From positions 1-32,596 of IMG/VR virus record IMGVR_UViG_3300025881_001849: a stretch of 32,596 bases of DNA; one strand, written 5' to 3'. The position numbers were made by a program, and so were the translations under genes. The stretch is from a virus. Shown here one piece after another: positions 21,567 to 29,215 of the stretch (position 1 is the first letter of the stretch; each line of letters opens with the position of its first letter). The notes under the pieces were generated by a model. The model did no database searches, was not told the origin of the DNA, and worked only from the letters and a program-made list of their open reading frames with translations.

Positions 21567-23660
21567 ATGGCTTTAGCAAAACGACCAAGCAAGAACCTAA
21601 AAAATAAACGAAATATCAATCCCTCCATTAATAGGGACACCGAGGTTGTTGCTGAAGATATTAAGGAGATTGCAGACATACAGGAAGATCATGCTATTCT
21701 TATAGATGAACTTTCCAGAGCCAATGAAGGTTCTAAATTCTATGGTTTTAAAGGTACGCTTGCACTTTTTGAAGCCACCTTTCCAAATGCGGAAGAAGAT
21801 GGATTTGGAGTTATAGATCCTGCTAATGGTAATCCGCAAACCATTGCAAAAGTGATTAATGGAGTATGGACAGAACCTGGACTAACGTCTCCTATTCAAA
21901 GATTTAATTCAAAAGTTAACTTTCCAGATCCGGGATTGGAAGACGTTTGGTACATCGCCAAAGATTCTAAAATAGCCTCTCTTTATTATGATGGAGGTTA
22001 TAAAGACTTTGGAAAAGATGGAAACAACGGTCTCTCAGCCTATCAATTAGCAGTTGCTTTTGGATTTGAAGGAACTGAAGCCGAGTGGTTAGTAAGTATT
22101 CAAGGGAAAGACAATTACCAACTATGGTTGGATGCTGGTAACGTTGGAACTTATCAAGATTTCTTTGAAGCTTCCAGAGGTCCAGAAGGTCCAGAAGGTC
22201 CTCCTGGTCCTCCAGGAGATGGAGCAGATCTTTCCGATTACTACAACAAACCAGAAGTAGATGCAGCAGATTCAGATCTTGCTGTTCAAATTGATGCTGT
22301 TGAAGAAGATATTCTTAATCATGAAAGTAGAATACAAGATTTGGAACAAGCTCCTCCTGGAACAGTATCTTCAATACCAAATATTGAATTTGTCTATTTA
22401 GCTGAATCAAACACTTCACAAGAGAACGCGGATATTATTAATGGAGCAGTTCAAAGAGCAATACCAACAAAAGGGGAAATTATAATTAATCAAACCCCTA
22501 TAACATTAGATTTTTGGCCTTGTAGAACAATCACTTGGGATAATAGGGTTAACGTAAAAGCCGCAGGAACTTGGGGCGCTACTAAATTAGGTTCTACTCA
22601 TGCAGAGCCTTTAATAGTAAGTACAAGAACATCATTAATAGATTCCAGAGGTAATTTAGAGAATATTTGGTTAGATGGGAATGGAATAGGTACTATAGGG
22701 ATTGACTCTAATACAAATATCTATTTTAACTATAATAAAGTAGATATTAGAAATTTCACTCAAATAGGTATAAAAACTGTATCTCATATTTTAGGAACCT
22801 TTACTCAGTTAAAAATAAATAATTGCTCTATTGGATGGCATTCAAGAGAACAAGATGGAATAACCTTTGGGAGTGCATATGCACCACAAACAGGTTATAT
22901 GGCTTCTAATGCCGTTATATTAAGAGACTGCTATTTTACTTCTTGTTCAACTTTTGCTATTGATAAAGATAAAGGATCTGGTATTCATTTAAATAATTGC
23001 AATTTTGAACAAAACGGAACTGCAAACAATAATGCTACAGGAGTAATTAAGTTTACTAATATGTCTCCAGATGGTGGCATCTCTTTAGTAATGAATGGGT
23101 GTTGGCTAGAAACCAACAATGGATCACATTTTCAACTCTCATCTAATACATTATCTAAGGCAGTATTTCAAAATACATTTTCAAGATACAATCCTTCTGG
23201 TTCTTCATATTTTAAAGCTTCAGGAAATCTACTTACTATAAAAGTTTCAAATTGTGAAATCGACACTAACAGATCATTTGGAAGTTTTGACCTTTGTAAA
23301 GTGCTTTTAGATAACACTAAAATTGGACCTATAACTTTATTAAATGGGGCAACTTATTTAGAGAATATTTATTCTAATATAGATGAACCTCTTCTCGTGA
23401 ATACTTCTAGGGCATTAACTATTGAAGATAAAAATAAAATACTCCATGTTACTGCAAATGTTACTTTGACTTATCCTCCGGGCGGATTACCTAAAATGAG
23501 ATTTAACATAAATTGTACGTCAACAGGACAAGCAACAATTACAGGACAAACAGCAGATTTAGATATGACTAATAAAGTGGTTCCTGCAAATAAAGGAGCA
23601 ACATTTTACCTAGACCCTGCAACTGGAAAATTAATTGCTTACGGAGAATTAATAGCGTAA
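21567..23660 (+). CDS. Tail fibre or spike protein with collagen-like segment
   Basis: A 697-residue receptor-binding candidate. Residues 1-60 are a helical anchor, 60-150 a beta domain, and 155-180 contain GLSAYQLAVAFGFEGTEAEW, a motif typical of fibre proteins in this phylum. Residues 205-219 are collagen-like (GPEGPEGPPGPPGDG), 221-262 a coiled coil, and 280-600 a run of Asn/Gly-rich short strands (HLNNCNFEQNG and similar) that suggests a trimeric right-handed beta-helix as in spikes. The last 90 residues form a beta tip. The DNA from about 22,380 on is richer in A and T than the first part, hinting at an exchanged C-terminal module. The stop overlaps the next start by one base. Confidence 0.75.
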   Translation: MALAKRPSKNLKNKRNINPSINRDTEVVAEDIKEIADIQEDHAILIDELSRANEGSKFYGFKGTLALFEATFPNAEEDGFGVIDPANGNPQTIAKVINGVWTEPGLTSPIQRFNSKVNFPDPGLEDVWYIAKDSKIASLYYDGGYKDFGKDGNNGLSAYQLAVAFGFEGTEAEWLVSIQGKDNYQLWLDAGNVGTYQDFFEASRGPEGPEGPPGPPGDGADLSDYYNKPEVDAADSDLAVQIDAVEEDILNHESRIQDLEQAPPGTVSSIPNIEFVYLAESNTSQENADIINGAVQRAIPTKGEIIINQTPITLDFWPCRTITWDNRVNVKAAGTWGATKLGSTHAEPLIVSTRTSLIDSRGNLENIWLDGNGIGTIGIDSNTNIYFNYNKVDIRNFTQIGIKTVSHILGTFTQLKINNCSIGWHSREQDGITFGSAYAPQTGYMASNAVILRDCYFTSCSTFAIDKDKGSGIHLNNCNFEQNGTANNNATGVIKFTNMSPDGGISLVMNGCWLETNNGSHFQLSSNTLSKAVFQNTFSRYNPSGSSYFKASGNLLTIKVSNCEIDTNRSFGSFDLCKVLLDNTKIGPITLLNGATYLENIYSNIDEPLLVNTSRALTIEDKNKILHVTANVTLTYPPGGLPKMRFNINCTSTGQATITGQTADLDMTNKVVPANKGATFYLDPATGKLIAYGELIA

Positions 23661-24541
23661 TGAGTTACAGGAGCAACATATTTTCAAAAGGAAATACGCA
23701 AGGAGTTGTGTACACTCCTATATTGGATGATTACACAGCATTAGTTGGGTATTCTACTATGAAACTTAAAAGTTCTATTACAAGCCCAATGACTTTAAAG
23801 AATAATAGCGGGGTAGTTTCTGATTTACTTTATGGAAGCAGTAAGAGTTACGATTTAACCTCATATCTATCTAATGGGCAAACATTCAACGAATTTAAAG
23901 AAAGTAACAATATTAAATTAACTGTATTAAAAGACCAAAGCGGAAACGGAAAAGATATAAGTGCAGTTTCAGCTTTTGAACCTTTAATATCAAATGCAAC
24001 AGATATTTATAAAACAGATGGGCAGCCATCAATTTATTTTGACTCTAAAAGATTAGAAAGAGCAGCGTTACCAGAATTAGCCATCGGAAATAATTTTACT
24101 GTTTATAGTGTGTCTGCGGTGAAATCTGGCTCTGCTATAGGGGTTATTTTAAACACATCCTCTACGGATACAAACAGGTTGGTTCAATTTGCTGATTTAA
24201 GAACAATAAAAAGAAATGCGTTTTTGCAAACCGCTTCTGGTTCTTATGCTTCAGACATGAGCCAAGCAAGAACGACACCTGATAAAAATGTTTTAAAAGT
24301 TTTTTCTATTGGTGGGTCTGGAACTTCTGTTTCATCATGGGATAATAAATCTAATGGTCAGCAAAATGTAGCTATTGTTGGTACTTACACAAACGATATT
24401 TTGAAGATAGGATCGCAACATTTGAACCTATTACCATTAACAGGATATGTACAGTTATTAATAATTAGATCAGGTGTTGATTCAGATATAGTTAGAAATG
24501 ATATTTCAGATAGAATAAATCAAATGTTTAATATATACTAG
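23660..24541 (+). CDS. LamG/concanavalin-like lectin-fold tail protein
   Basis: A 293-residue beta-rich protein. The DQSGNGKDISAVSAFEPLIS segment, GQPSIYFDSKRLERA and the final SDIVRNDISDRINQMFNIY follow the usual course of a laminin-G-like domain, from the DxSGNG motif to the closing helix. Such domains bind sugars. With the fibre gene next to it the protein is probably an accessory receptor-binding or host-range factor at the tail tip. No signal peptide. Base composition is AT-rich like the end of the fibre gene. Confidence 0.6.
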   Translation: MSYRSNIFSKGNTQGVVYTPILDDYTALVGYSTMKLKSSITSPMTLKNNSGVVSDLLYGSSKSYDLTSYLSNGQTFNEFKESNNIKLTVLKDQSGNGKDISAVSAFEPLISNATDIYKTDGQPSIYFDSKRLERAALPELAIGNNFTVYSVSAVKSGSAIGVILNTSSTDTNRLVQFADLRTIKRNAFLQTASGSYASDMSQARTTPDKNVLKVFSIGGSGTSVSSWDNKSNGQQNVAIVGTYTNDILKIGSQHLNLLPLTGYVQLLIIRSGVDSDIVRNDISDRINQMFNIY

Positions 24542-24543
24542 AA

Positions 24544-24618
24544 ATGAAAACACTACTCCTAATTCTATTCTTATCTACGGCTGCTTTTAGTCAGGTTACT
24601 TTAGATATCCAACCATAA
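24544..24618 (+). CDS. 24-residue signal-peptide-like fragment
   Basis: ATG at 24544, two bases after the preceding stop, opens a frame of 24 codons, MKTLLLILFLSTAAFSQVTL plus four residues, then TAA. The first 17 residues are a complete secretion signal with a Ser/Ala cleavage region. Nothing remains of a mature protein, and the late promoter P5 starts six bases after the stop. It is probably the remnant of a secreted-protein gene lost by recombination, or a very short peptide. Confidence 0.4.
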   Translation: MKTLLLILFLSTAAFSQVTLDIQP

Positions 24619-24624
24619 TTTCCC

Positions 24625-24660
24625 TGTCCTTTTTTAAAATATATTGACTTCGGACTTTTA
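24625..24660 (+). promoter_or_regulatory. Late promoter P5 (lysis cassette)
   Basis: TGTCCTTTTTT at 24625-24635 is followed at +28 by GACTTTTA (24653-24660). The 19 bases AATTTCCCTGTCCTTTTTT (24617-24635) are identical to those at P6. The ATG at 24684 is 59 bp from the motif start, so this unit would have a leader of about 18 bases. Confidence 0.65.
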
Positions 24661-24683
24661 TAATCTTTAAATAAATAAGTATT

Positions 24684-25232
24684 ATGAAAGTCCGAAACTT
24701 TTTAAAACGCCTTGGAACATGGCTTGGAGAATTCTTCAATAATATAGGAAACCTAATAGGTGCATTTTTACTTATTATTCTTGCAGCATTTGTTTTTCTA
24801 GTGTGTGTAATCCCATCCATGCTCTGGAAGATCATCTTCAGCTTTAAAAAAGAAGATCGCAAAGCAAGAGATATCATTTCTGGTACAGCGAAGTTTTTTG
24901 TTGGAATTGCCATAGGCATAGATCAAATAGGAAATGTTGCTTTTGGTGGCTTTTTTAATTGGTTCTTCCTCACCAACTCAAAAGAATATCCTTTTGGAAA
25001 TACTCATGAAACTATAAGTGAAGTCTTGGGTTGGAATGATGCTCTAGGCAACTTAAATAGAAAAGGCCATCTCTTGGTTTCCTTTCTAAATGTAATAGAA
25101 TCTGCCCACTGTCAAAATGCAATGCAATCTGGCATCTATGCAGCAAGATATAAAACAGAATTTTATGCACGCCTGCAGTCTAGGCTTCAAACTATAGAGA
25201 AAACCAAAACATTTCTGGAAAAATACTCATGA
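24684..25232 (+). CDS. Membrane protein at the head of the lysis cassette
   Basis: A 182-residue protein with a strong membrane span at about residues 24-48 (LIGAFLLIILAAFVFLVCVI) and a second weaker hydrophobic segment at about 70-95. The later part follows a pattern seen in phage lysis-region proteins, with DQIGN, then NTHETISEVLGW, then a C-terminal ESAHCQNAM. I know that pattern only as unnamed phage proteins. A holin or a membrane anchor for the lysis genes is possible. Its last bases overlap the secreted protease gene (ATGA), so the two are coupled. Confidence 0.55.
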   Translation: MKVRNFLKRLGTWLGEFFNNIGNLIGAFLLIILAAFVFLVCVIPSMLWKIIFSFKKEDRKARDIISGTAKFFVGIAIGIDQIGNVAFGGFFNWFFLTNSKEYPFGNTHETISEVLGWNDALGNLNRKGHLLVSFLNVIESAHCQNAMQSGIYAARYKTEFYARLQSRLQTIEKTKTFLEKYS

Positions 25233-25714
25233 GATTTTTCTTATACATAGCGCTCTTTTGCATGATGCCGGTTGCCGGACAAAATATGTACACCAATGCT
25301 CCAGATAAAGTCTATCCAATCTTGGAAGAATTTATTGCAGAAAATTTTAAGAACGATACTCCATCATTCTATCGCATAAATGAGATTGATAGTATTGTGG
25401 TTAGAAACATCCAACCGGTTATTGATGGCCCTTGGATTATGAGAGTTTTAGGCTATCATATAAGAAGAGGAAAGGTGCACACTATAGAAATAGATTCTTC
25501 ACTTTTAGATCACCCTCAAGTATTCGAGCTCACGCTGAAACATGAGTTAGGCCACGCTTATAATTTAAAACATATCTGTGTAGATGAACTTCCCAAATCA
25601 GATCCTGCCTTTAATGAGATCATGAGCCCAACCCGCTTAATGTATTATGTAGATCCCAAAGAACTCCAAAGAGTCAACACCAATTTTTATAAATCTTTAA
25701 TTCCCAAAAAATGA
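25229..25714 (+). CDS. Secreted zinc metallopeptidase-like protein
   Basis: A 161-residue protein with an N-terminal signal peptide (MRFFLYIALFCMMPVAG, cleavage near residue 17) and a zinc-protease signature HELGHAYNLKH at residues 105-115, the HExxHxxxxxH layout of metzincins, with Asn where Gly is usual. The following EIMSP (Met132) sits where a Met-turn is expected. It would act in the periplasm, perhaps cleaving peptidoglycan peptides or envelope proteins in lysis. The place in the lysis cassette supports that; the substrate is unknown. Its end overlaps the lipoprotein gene by four bases. Confidence 0.65.
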   Translation: MRFFLYIALFCMMPVAGQNMYTNAPDKVYPILEEFIAENFKNDTPSFYRINEIDSIVVRNIQPVIDGPWIMRVLGYHIRRGKVHTIEIDSSLLDHPQVFELTLKHELGHAYNLKHICVDELPKSDPAFNEIMSPTRLMYYVDPKELQRVNTNFYKSLIPKK

Positions 25715-26070
25715 AAAAAATATTATTGATCATTCTTATAAGCTTTAGCCTTTCCGGTTGTGGCATTGCTCAAGAGCTACCTCCTACAGATGTTCGAGAT
25801 CTAGATCTTACAGTAATGTATGTAGAAAATGGCACCGCCGGACTTTACAATCCACTTTACGGTAAAACTTTTAAAGGTGCAGCAGGCACACTCACTCAAG
25901 AAAATGTGGAGAAACAATACCACTTTATAATCACAGTAATAGATTGTGATAATTGCAAAGTGATCAATGTAACCATAGATGATTACAGCATTACCCCTGA
26001 TCAAGCCGACAAAGATATTAAACGAATGCTCAGAGATAATCAAAGCATTCAAAATAGAAAATCAGATTAA
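25711..26070 (+). CDS. Small lipoprotein of the lysis cassette
   Basis: A 119-residue protein with a lipoprotein signal: a hydrophobic stretch (ILLIILISFSLSG) and the lipobox LSGC with the acceptor Cys17. The mature part is polar, with a second CxxC pair in IDCDNCKV and a basic C-terminal end. It would be tethered to the inner or outer membrane. In context it may partner the secreted protease or act as an outer-membrane component of the lysis apparatus. No known family. Confidence 0.6.
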   Translation: MKKILLIILISFSLSGCGIAQELPPTDVRDLDLTVMYVENGTAGLYNPLYGKTFKGAAGTLTQENVEKQYHFIITVIDCDNCKVINVTIDDYSITPDQADKDIKRMLRDNQSIQNRKSD

Positions 26071-26071
26071 T

Positions 26072-26437
26072 ATGTTATTACCCTTACAATTAGAGGTTGC
26101 CGGTACCAAACTATTAGATTATGGTGTTCTGGGAATAGTACTTTTTTTTGTAGGCTATTTTGCTTACAAGCTCTACATGCAGCAACAAGGCTATACCCAG
26201 GAATGGAAACTTGAAGCCAAAGAATCTCATAAAGCCTTTGTAGAATTATCTGCAAAGCAAAATTCCATTTCAGAAAAACAAATTGAGATTCAAGAGAAAC
26301 AAACCCTGCAGACTAAAGATTTTTATGATAGTATCATCAAAAGAGTAGATGAACTGCCGTCTCTAACTTTACGTGAAATTGAATACAACAGGCTACAAGA
26401 CAAACAAAATAATCCTAATGTAACTCCAGCACCATGA
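26072..26437 (+). CDS. Holin-like membrane protein with coiled coil
   Basis: A 121-residue protein with one membrane span at about residues 17-36 (YGVLGIVLFFVGYFAYKLYM) and then a long amphipathic coiled coil through residue about 95. This topology is that of BhlA/UviB-type holin-associated proteins. It directly precedes the endolysin, overlapping it by four bases, which strongly favours a lysis role. The start is set at ATG 26072, two bases after the stop of the lipoprotein gene; an in-frame ATG at 25979 would run through that gene. Confidence 0.55.
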   Translation: MLLPLQLEVAGTKLLDYGVLGIVLFFVGYFAYKLYMQQQGYTQEWKLEAKESHKAFVELSAKQNSISEKQIEIQEKQTLQTKDFYDSIIKRVDELPSLTLREIEYNRLQDKQNNPNVTPAP

Positions 26438-26934
26438 CATCATTCGACAAAGCATTTGAAACATTAATAGGAATTGAAGGTGGTTATGTTAACGACCCAA
26501 CAGACCGTGGTGGAGAAACCAAGTACGGAATTTCTAAAAAAGCTTATCCGCATTTAGACATCAAAAATCTAACGCTGGATATGGCCAAGAAGATCTATTT
26601 TGAAGATTACTGGAAAGCCTGTGGTGCAGACCAAATGTTGAAGTATGAAGTAGCGCTAGAGCTTTTCGATACCGCTGTTAACATGGGCCAAGTCACCGCA
26701 AAAATGTTTCTTCAGGAAGCACTCAATTTAATGAATAGAGATGGCAGAAGTTATCCAGATCTAAAAGTTGATGGCAAGATAGGTCCTGCAACATTAAGCG
26801 CTTATAGAGCCTGTGGGAATGATCGTATTCTTTTAAAAGTACTTAACGGTTTACAATTTTGTAATTACAAAGTGATCTGCGAGAAAAAACCATCGCAAGA
26901 AAAATATTTTAATGGTTGGATGGAACGAGTTTAA
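26434..26934 (+). CDS. Endolysin, GH108 family muramidase
   Basis: A 166-residue lysozyme-like enzyme that cuts the glycan strands of peptidoglycan. The N-terminal IEGGYVNDPTDRGGETKYGI (about residues 14-33) carries the catalytic Glu15 in the EGGY motif of glycoside hydrolase family 108. The C-terminal half has the VDGKIGPATLSAYR region of the usual peptidoglycan-binding segment and ends KYFNGWMERV. There is no signal peptide, so a holin must release it. Neighbours are a holin-like gene upstream (four-base overlap) and a spanin candidate downstream. Confidence 0.9.
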   Translation: MTSFDKAFETLIGIEGGYVNDPTDRGGETKYGISKKAYPHLDIKNLTLDMAKKIYFEDYWKACGADQMLKYEVALELFDTAVNMGQVTAKMFLQEALNLMNRDGRSYPDLKVDGKIGPATLSAYRACGNDRILLKVLNGLQFCNYKVICEKKPSQEKYFNGWMERV

Positions 26935-26944
26935 ATAATTATAT

Positions 26945-27427
26945 ATGAAAACAAAACTACTATTTGCAGTATTGGCGCTAATGTTTTTTAGTGCCTGCAG
27001 TTCCAGAAAAGCTGAGACTCAAAAGAAAGTAGAAAAACTCTCAGAGATCACACAAAACGAGATCAAGACTTCAGATTCAGAAGTATTTGAAAGTACCAGC
27101 ATTTCTAATATTCAGGAAAAGAATATTAAAGCAACGCCTCAAGATCCGGAAAAACCTTCTTCTTTGAATGTGACTGGTAACACCGTTACCTGGCAAAATG
27201 CTGCCCTGGACATTACAAATAAAAAAGAAAATTCTACCAATACCACCAATGGTTCCAAAGCTTCCTCCAAAGAAGATAATAGCAAAAGCAACAAAGATTC
27301 CACCGTAAAAGAAAAAGGGAAAAAAGTGGAAAGAGAATCTATCTCCTGGGGAGCAAACCTTGGGATCATCTTCGGGATAATTGCCGGATTAATATTGCTG
27401 TTTTTATATTTTAAAACGAGAAAATGA
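26945..27427 (+). CDS. Candidate unimolecular spanin (lipoprotein with C-terminal membrane span)
   Basis: A 160-residue protein with a lipoprotein signal at the N-terminus (LLFAVLALMFFSAC, Cys18) and a single membrane span at the C-terminus (about residues 137-156, GANLGIIFGIIAGLILLFLY) followed by a short basic tail. The 115 residues between are polar and rich in Ser, Lys and Asn. This layout, outer-membrane lipid anchor plus inner-membrane span, is that of u-spanins such as T1 gp11, which join the two membranes and fuse them after the wall is degraded. It follows the endolysin by 10 bases, the right place for such a gene. Confidence 0.7.
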   Translation: MKTKLLFAVLALMFFSACSSRKAETQKKVEKLSEITQNEIKTSDSEVFESTSISNIQEKNIKATPQDPEKPSSLNVTGNTVTWQNAALDITNKKENSTNTTNGSKASSKEDNSKSNKDSTVKEKGKKVERESISWGANLGIIFGIIAGLILLFLYFKTRK

Positions 27428-27756
27428 TTCCATATATATTAGCTCATTTTATAGGAGACTTCTTACTTCAGAATGATTGGATGGCAAGAAGAAAAAAGAA
27501 TAGCAGCCTAATTTGCACCATTCACGTGGCTATATATATAATACCCTTCCTTTTTGTTGAAGCTTCCTATCTCCAAACACTCTTAATATTCTCTCAACAC
27601 TGGATTCAAGACAGAACAGAATTTGTTAATTGGTACTGCAGAAAACTTAAAATCTTCCAAGGAGAATTAAACCAGCAAGTGTTACCATGGGGACATTTCA
27701 TTATTGATCAAATTTTCCATTTCATTTGGCTTTGGATTGTGTTCAGATTCTTCTAA
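27424..27756 (+). CDS. DUF3307 family membrane protein
   Basis: A 110-residue hydrophobic protein. The N-terminus AHFIGDFLLQNDWMARRKKN is the hallmark of the DUF3307 family. Hydrophobic spans lie at about residues 30-48 and 90-108. The family is widespread in bacteria and phages and has no settled function. It overlaps the spanin candidate by four bases and is the last gene of the unit begun at P5. A role in holin function or in regulating lysis is possible but unproven. Confidence 0.7.
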   Translation: MIPYILAHFIGDFLLQNDWMARRKKNSSLICTIHVAIYIIPFLFVEASYLQTLLIFSQHWIQDRTEFVNWYCRKLKIFQGELNQQVLPWGHFIIDQIFHFIWLWIVFRFF

Positions 27757-27759
27757 AAA

Positions 27760-27783
27760 CTGTTAACTGATATCTGTTAACTG
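27760..27783 (+). repeat. Two direct copies of CTGTTAACTG
   Basis: CTGTTAACTG occurs at 27760-27769 and 27774-27783, 14 bp apart, each centred on the palindrome GTTAAC. They lie 16-39 bp upstream of the late promoter motif P6. They could be a binding site for a regulator of that promoter or simply a short duplication. Confidence 0.5.
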
Positions 27784-27798
27784 CTCACTGAATTTCCC

Positions 27799-27834
27799 TG
27801 TCCTTTTTTCTCATGCCTTCAAAGATCAAATTTG
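27799..27834 (+). promoter_or_regulatory. Late promoter P6 (tail genes)
   Basis: TGTCCTTTTTT at 27799-27809, with the 19-base identity to P5 (AATTTCCCTGTCCTTTTTT), and CAAATTTG at 27827-27834 (+28), five of the six fixed positions of the -7 consensus. The ATG at 27839 is 40 bp from the motif start, so the transcript is predicted to be leaderless. Confidence 0.7.
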
Positions 27835-27838
27835 AGGT

Positions 27839-28711
27839 ATGAAGGAATTTTTTAGATACTACATCATTACGCCGGTAAAGGATCTTTTCCTCTATATGGC
27901 ATTAGTCATTTTTGGCAGAAACATTACTATGGCCAGGAGTTGGAACCAACTCACAGCAGTTCAACTTTGCGGAGTTGCTGCAGCGCTGGAGCACTTCCAC
28001 AAATTTAAAGATTGCCATCCTAAAGAATTTCAACCGGCGCATTATTCTAAGCTGTATGTAGCCTTAGTGAAAAACCTTCTCAGGGTTAATAATTTCGGAA
28101 AAGTATGGATTGCATTATGGCAAATTCCATCAGAAGAATATCAGGATTATGTAAAATTTCTTCTTGGAGAAATTACCAGGACAAATTTTTTACCTGCTTT
28201 CAAAATAAAAAATCATATCTATTTCCCTCCTGCAGATCGTCTTCAGAACATCAGCATAAAGGAGTTTTCTTTTATAGACTCGCTGTATTATAACTGGAGA
28301 AAAACGCAGGATATAAGATATCTGGATATGCTGTGTGCTACACTTTACCGTCCGGCCGGATCTTCTTCAAAAGAAATAGATCCACGCAGAAGCTTCGATA
28401 AGTTTTTTGTAGAGAAAGATGTAAAAGCCATAAAAAGGTTACGGTATAGAAAAAAACTAGGCATTGCATACACGTATGAAGGTTGCCGGAACTATATCGT
28501 AAAACAGTATCCACATGTTTTTCCGGCACCCGAAAAAGAGGAGAAGAAAATTAAAAAGATTCAAGTATCCTATACTCCTTTCGGAAAGCTGCTGCACTTC
28601 AAGATCCAGTTTGATCACTCTAAACTAGAACTAGTTCAAAACCTGAATATCCACGATTTCTTTGGCCCTTATGAAAATGAGCTTATAGAAATGAAAAATA
28701 AGAAAGAATGA
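27839..28711 (+). CDS. Phage protein of the tail region, unknown function
   Basis: A 290-residue soluble protein. Recognisable are FIDSLYYNWRKTQDIRYLDM and LCATLYRPAGSSSKEIDPRR, patterns found in unnamed proteins upstream of tape-measure genes in Bacteroidota phages. The C-terminus is basic and helical. It follows promoter P6 and begins the tail unit, so it may be involved in tail assembly or chaperoning. No catalytic or binding motif. It overlaps the next gene by four bases. Confidence 0.55.
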   Translation: MKEFFRYYIITPVKDLFLYMALVIFGRNITMARSWNQLTAVQLCGVAAALEHFHKFKDCHPKEFQPAHYSKLYVALVKNLLRVNNFGKVWIALWQIPSEEYQDYVKFLLGEITRTNFLPAFKIKNHIYFPPADRLQNISIKEFSFIDSLYYNWRKTQDIRYLDMLCATLYRPAGSSSKEIDPRRSFDKFFVEKDVKAIKRLRYRKKLGIAYTYEGCRNYIVKQYPHVFPAPEKEEKKIKKIQVSYTPFGKLLHFKIQFDHSKLELVQNLNIHDFFGPYENELIEMKNKKE

Positions 28712-29214
28712 GCGCCCCAACCCACAAGCCAATTATAGACTATTTCGAGAGTCTGAATAAAAATTTAAAAGACTTTCCGGAGAAATCTTTCTTCAGGATG
28801 GATCTGGAAGAAATAACTGGAAGTTTTAGAAGTGGGATAAATTTTCCTGCCATGGTAGTGGAAAGTCCTGAAGGAGATACGGAAGGCTCCTCAATTCATT
28901 CTTCTAAAGTGAACCGTACTTTCTATTTTTCCATATATCAAAAATGTCGTGCCGGCAACTTTGAGCAGCAGAACGAAATACTTGATGAATGTGAACGAAT
29001 TGGTCTCAAGATCATTGCCAGGATGCGTTACGATGCAAGAATTCCAAATCATTTTTTACATAATAAATTTCAGTCGGAGACAGTGAAATGGGTAAAAGAA
29101 GGACCAATATTTACTGAAGCTTTATATGGATTTCAATTCACAGGAATTATTGCTGGTGATGAGTCTTTAAAGTTAGATGCAGCAGATTGGGATGATATTG
29201 ATCTAACCTGTTAA
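28708..29214 (+). CDS. Probable tail-completion or neck protein
   Basis: A 168-residue mixed alpha/beta protein without membrane segments. The long helix (EQQNEILDECERIGLKIIAR) between beta segments and an acidic end (AADWDDIDLTC) recall tail-terminator and neck proteins, which are usually of this size and lie upstream of the tape measure. This is a position-based inference. It overlaps its upstream neighbour by four bases and is followed two bases later by the next tail gene. Confidence 0.45.
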   Translation: MSAPTHKPIIDYFESLNKNLKDFPEKSFFRMDLEEITGSFRSGINFPAMVVESPEGDTEGSSIHSSKVNRTFYFSIYQKCRAGNFEQQNEILDECERIGLKIIARMRYDARIPNHFLHNKFQSETVKWVKEGPIFTEALYGFQFTGIIAGDESLKLDAADWDDIDLTC

Positions 29215-29215
29215 T

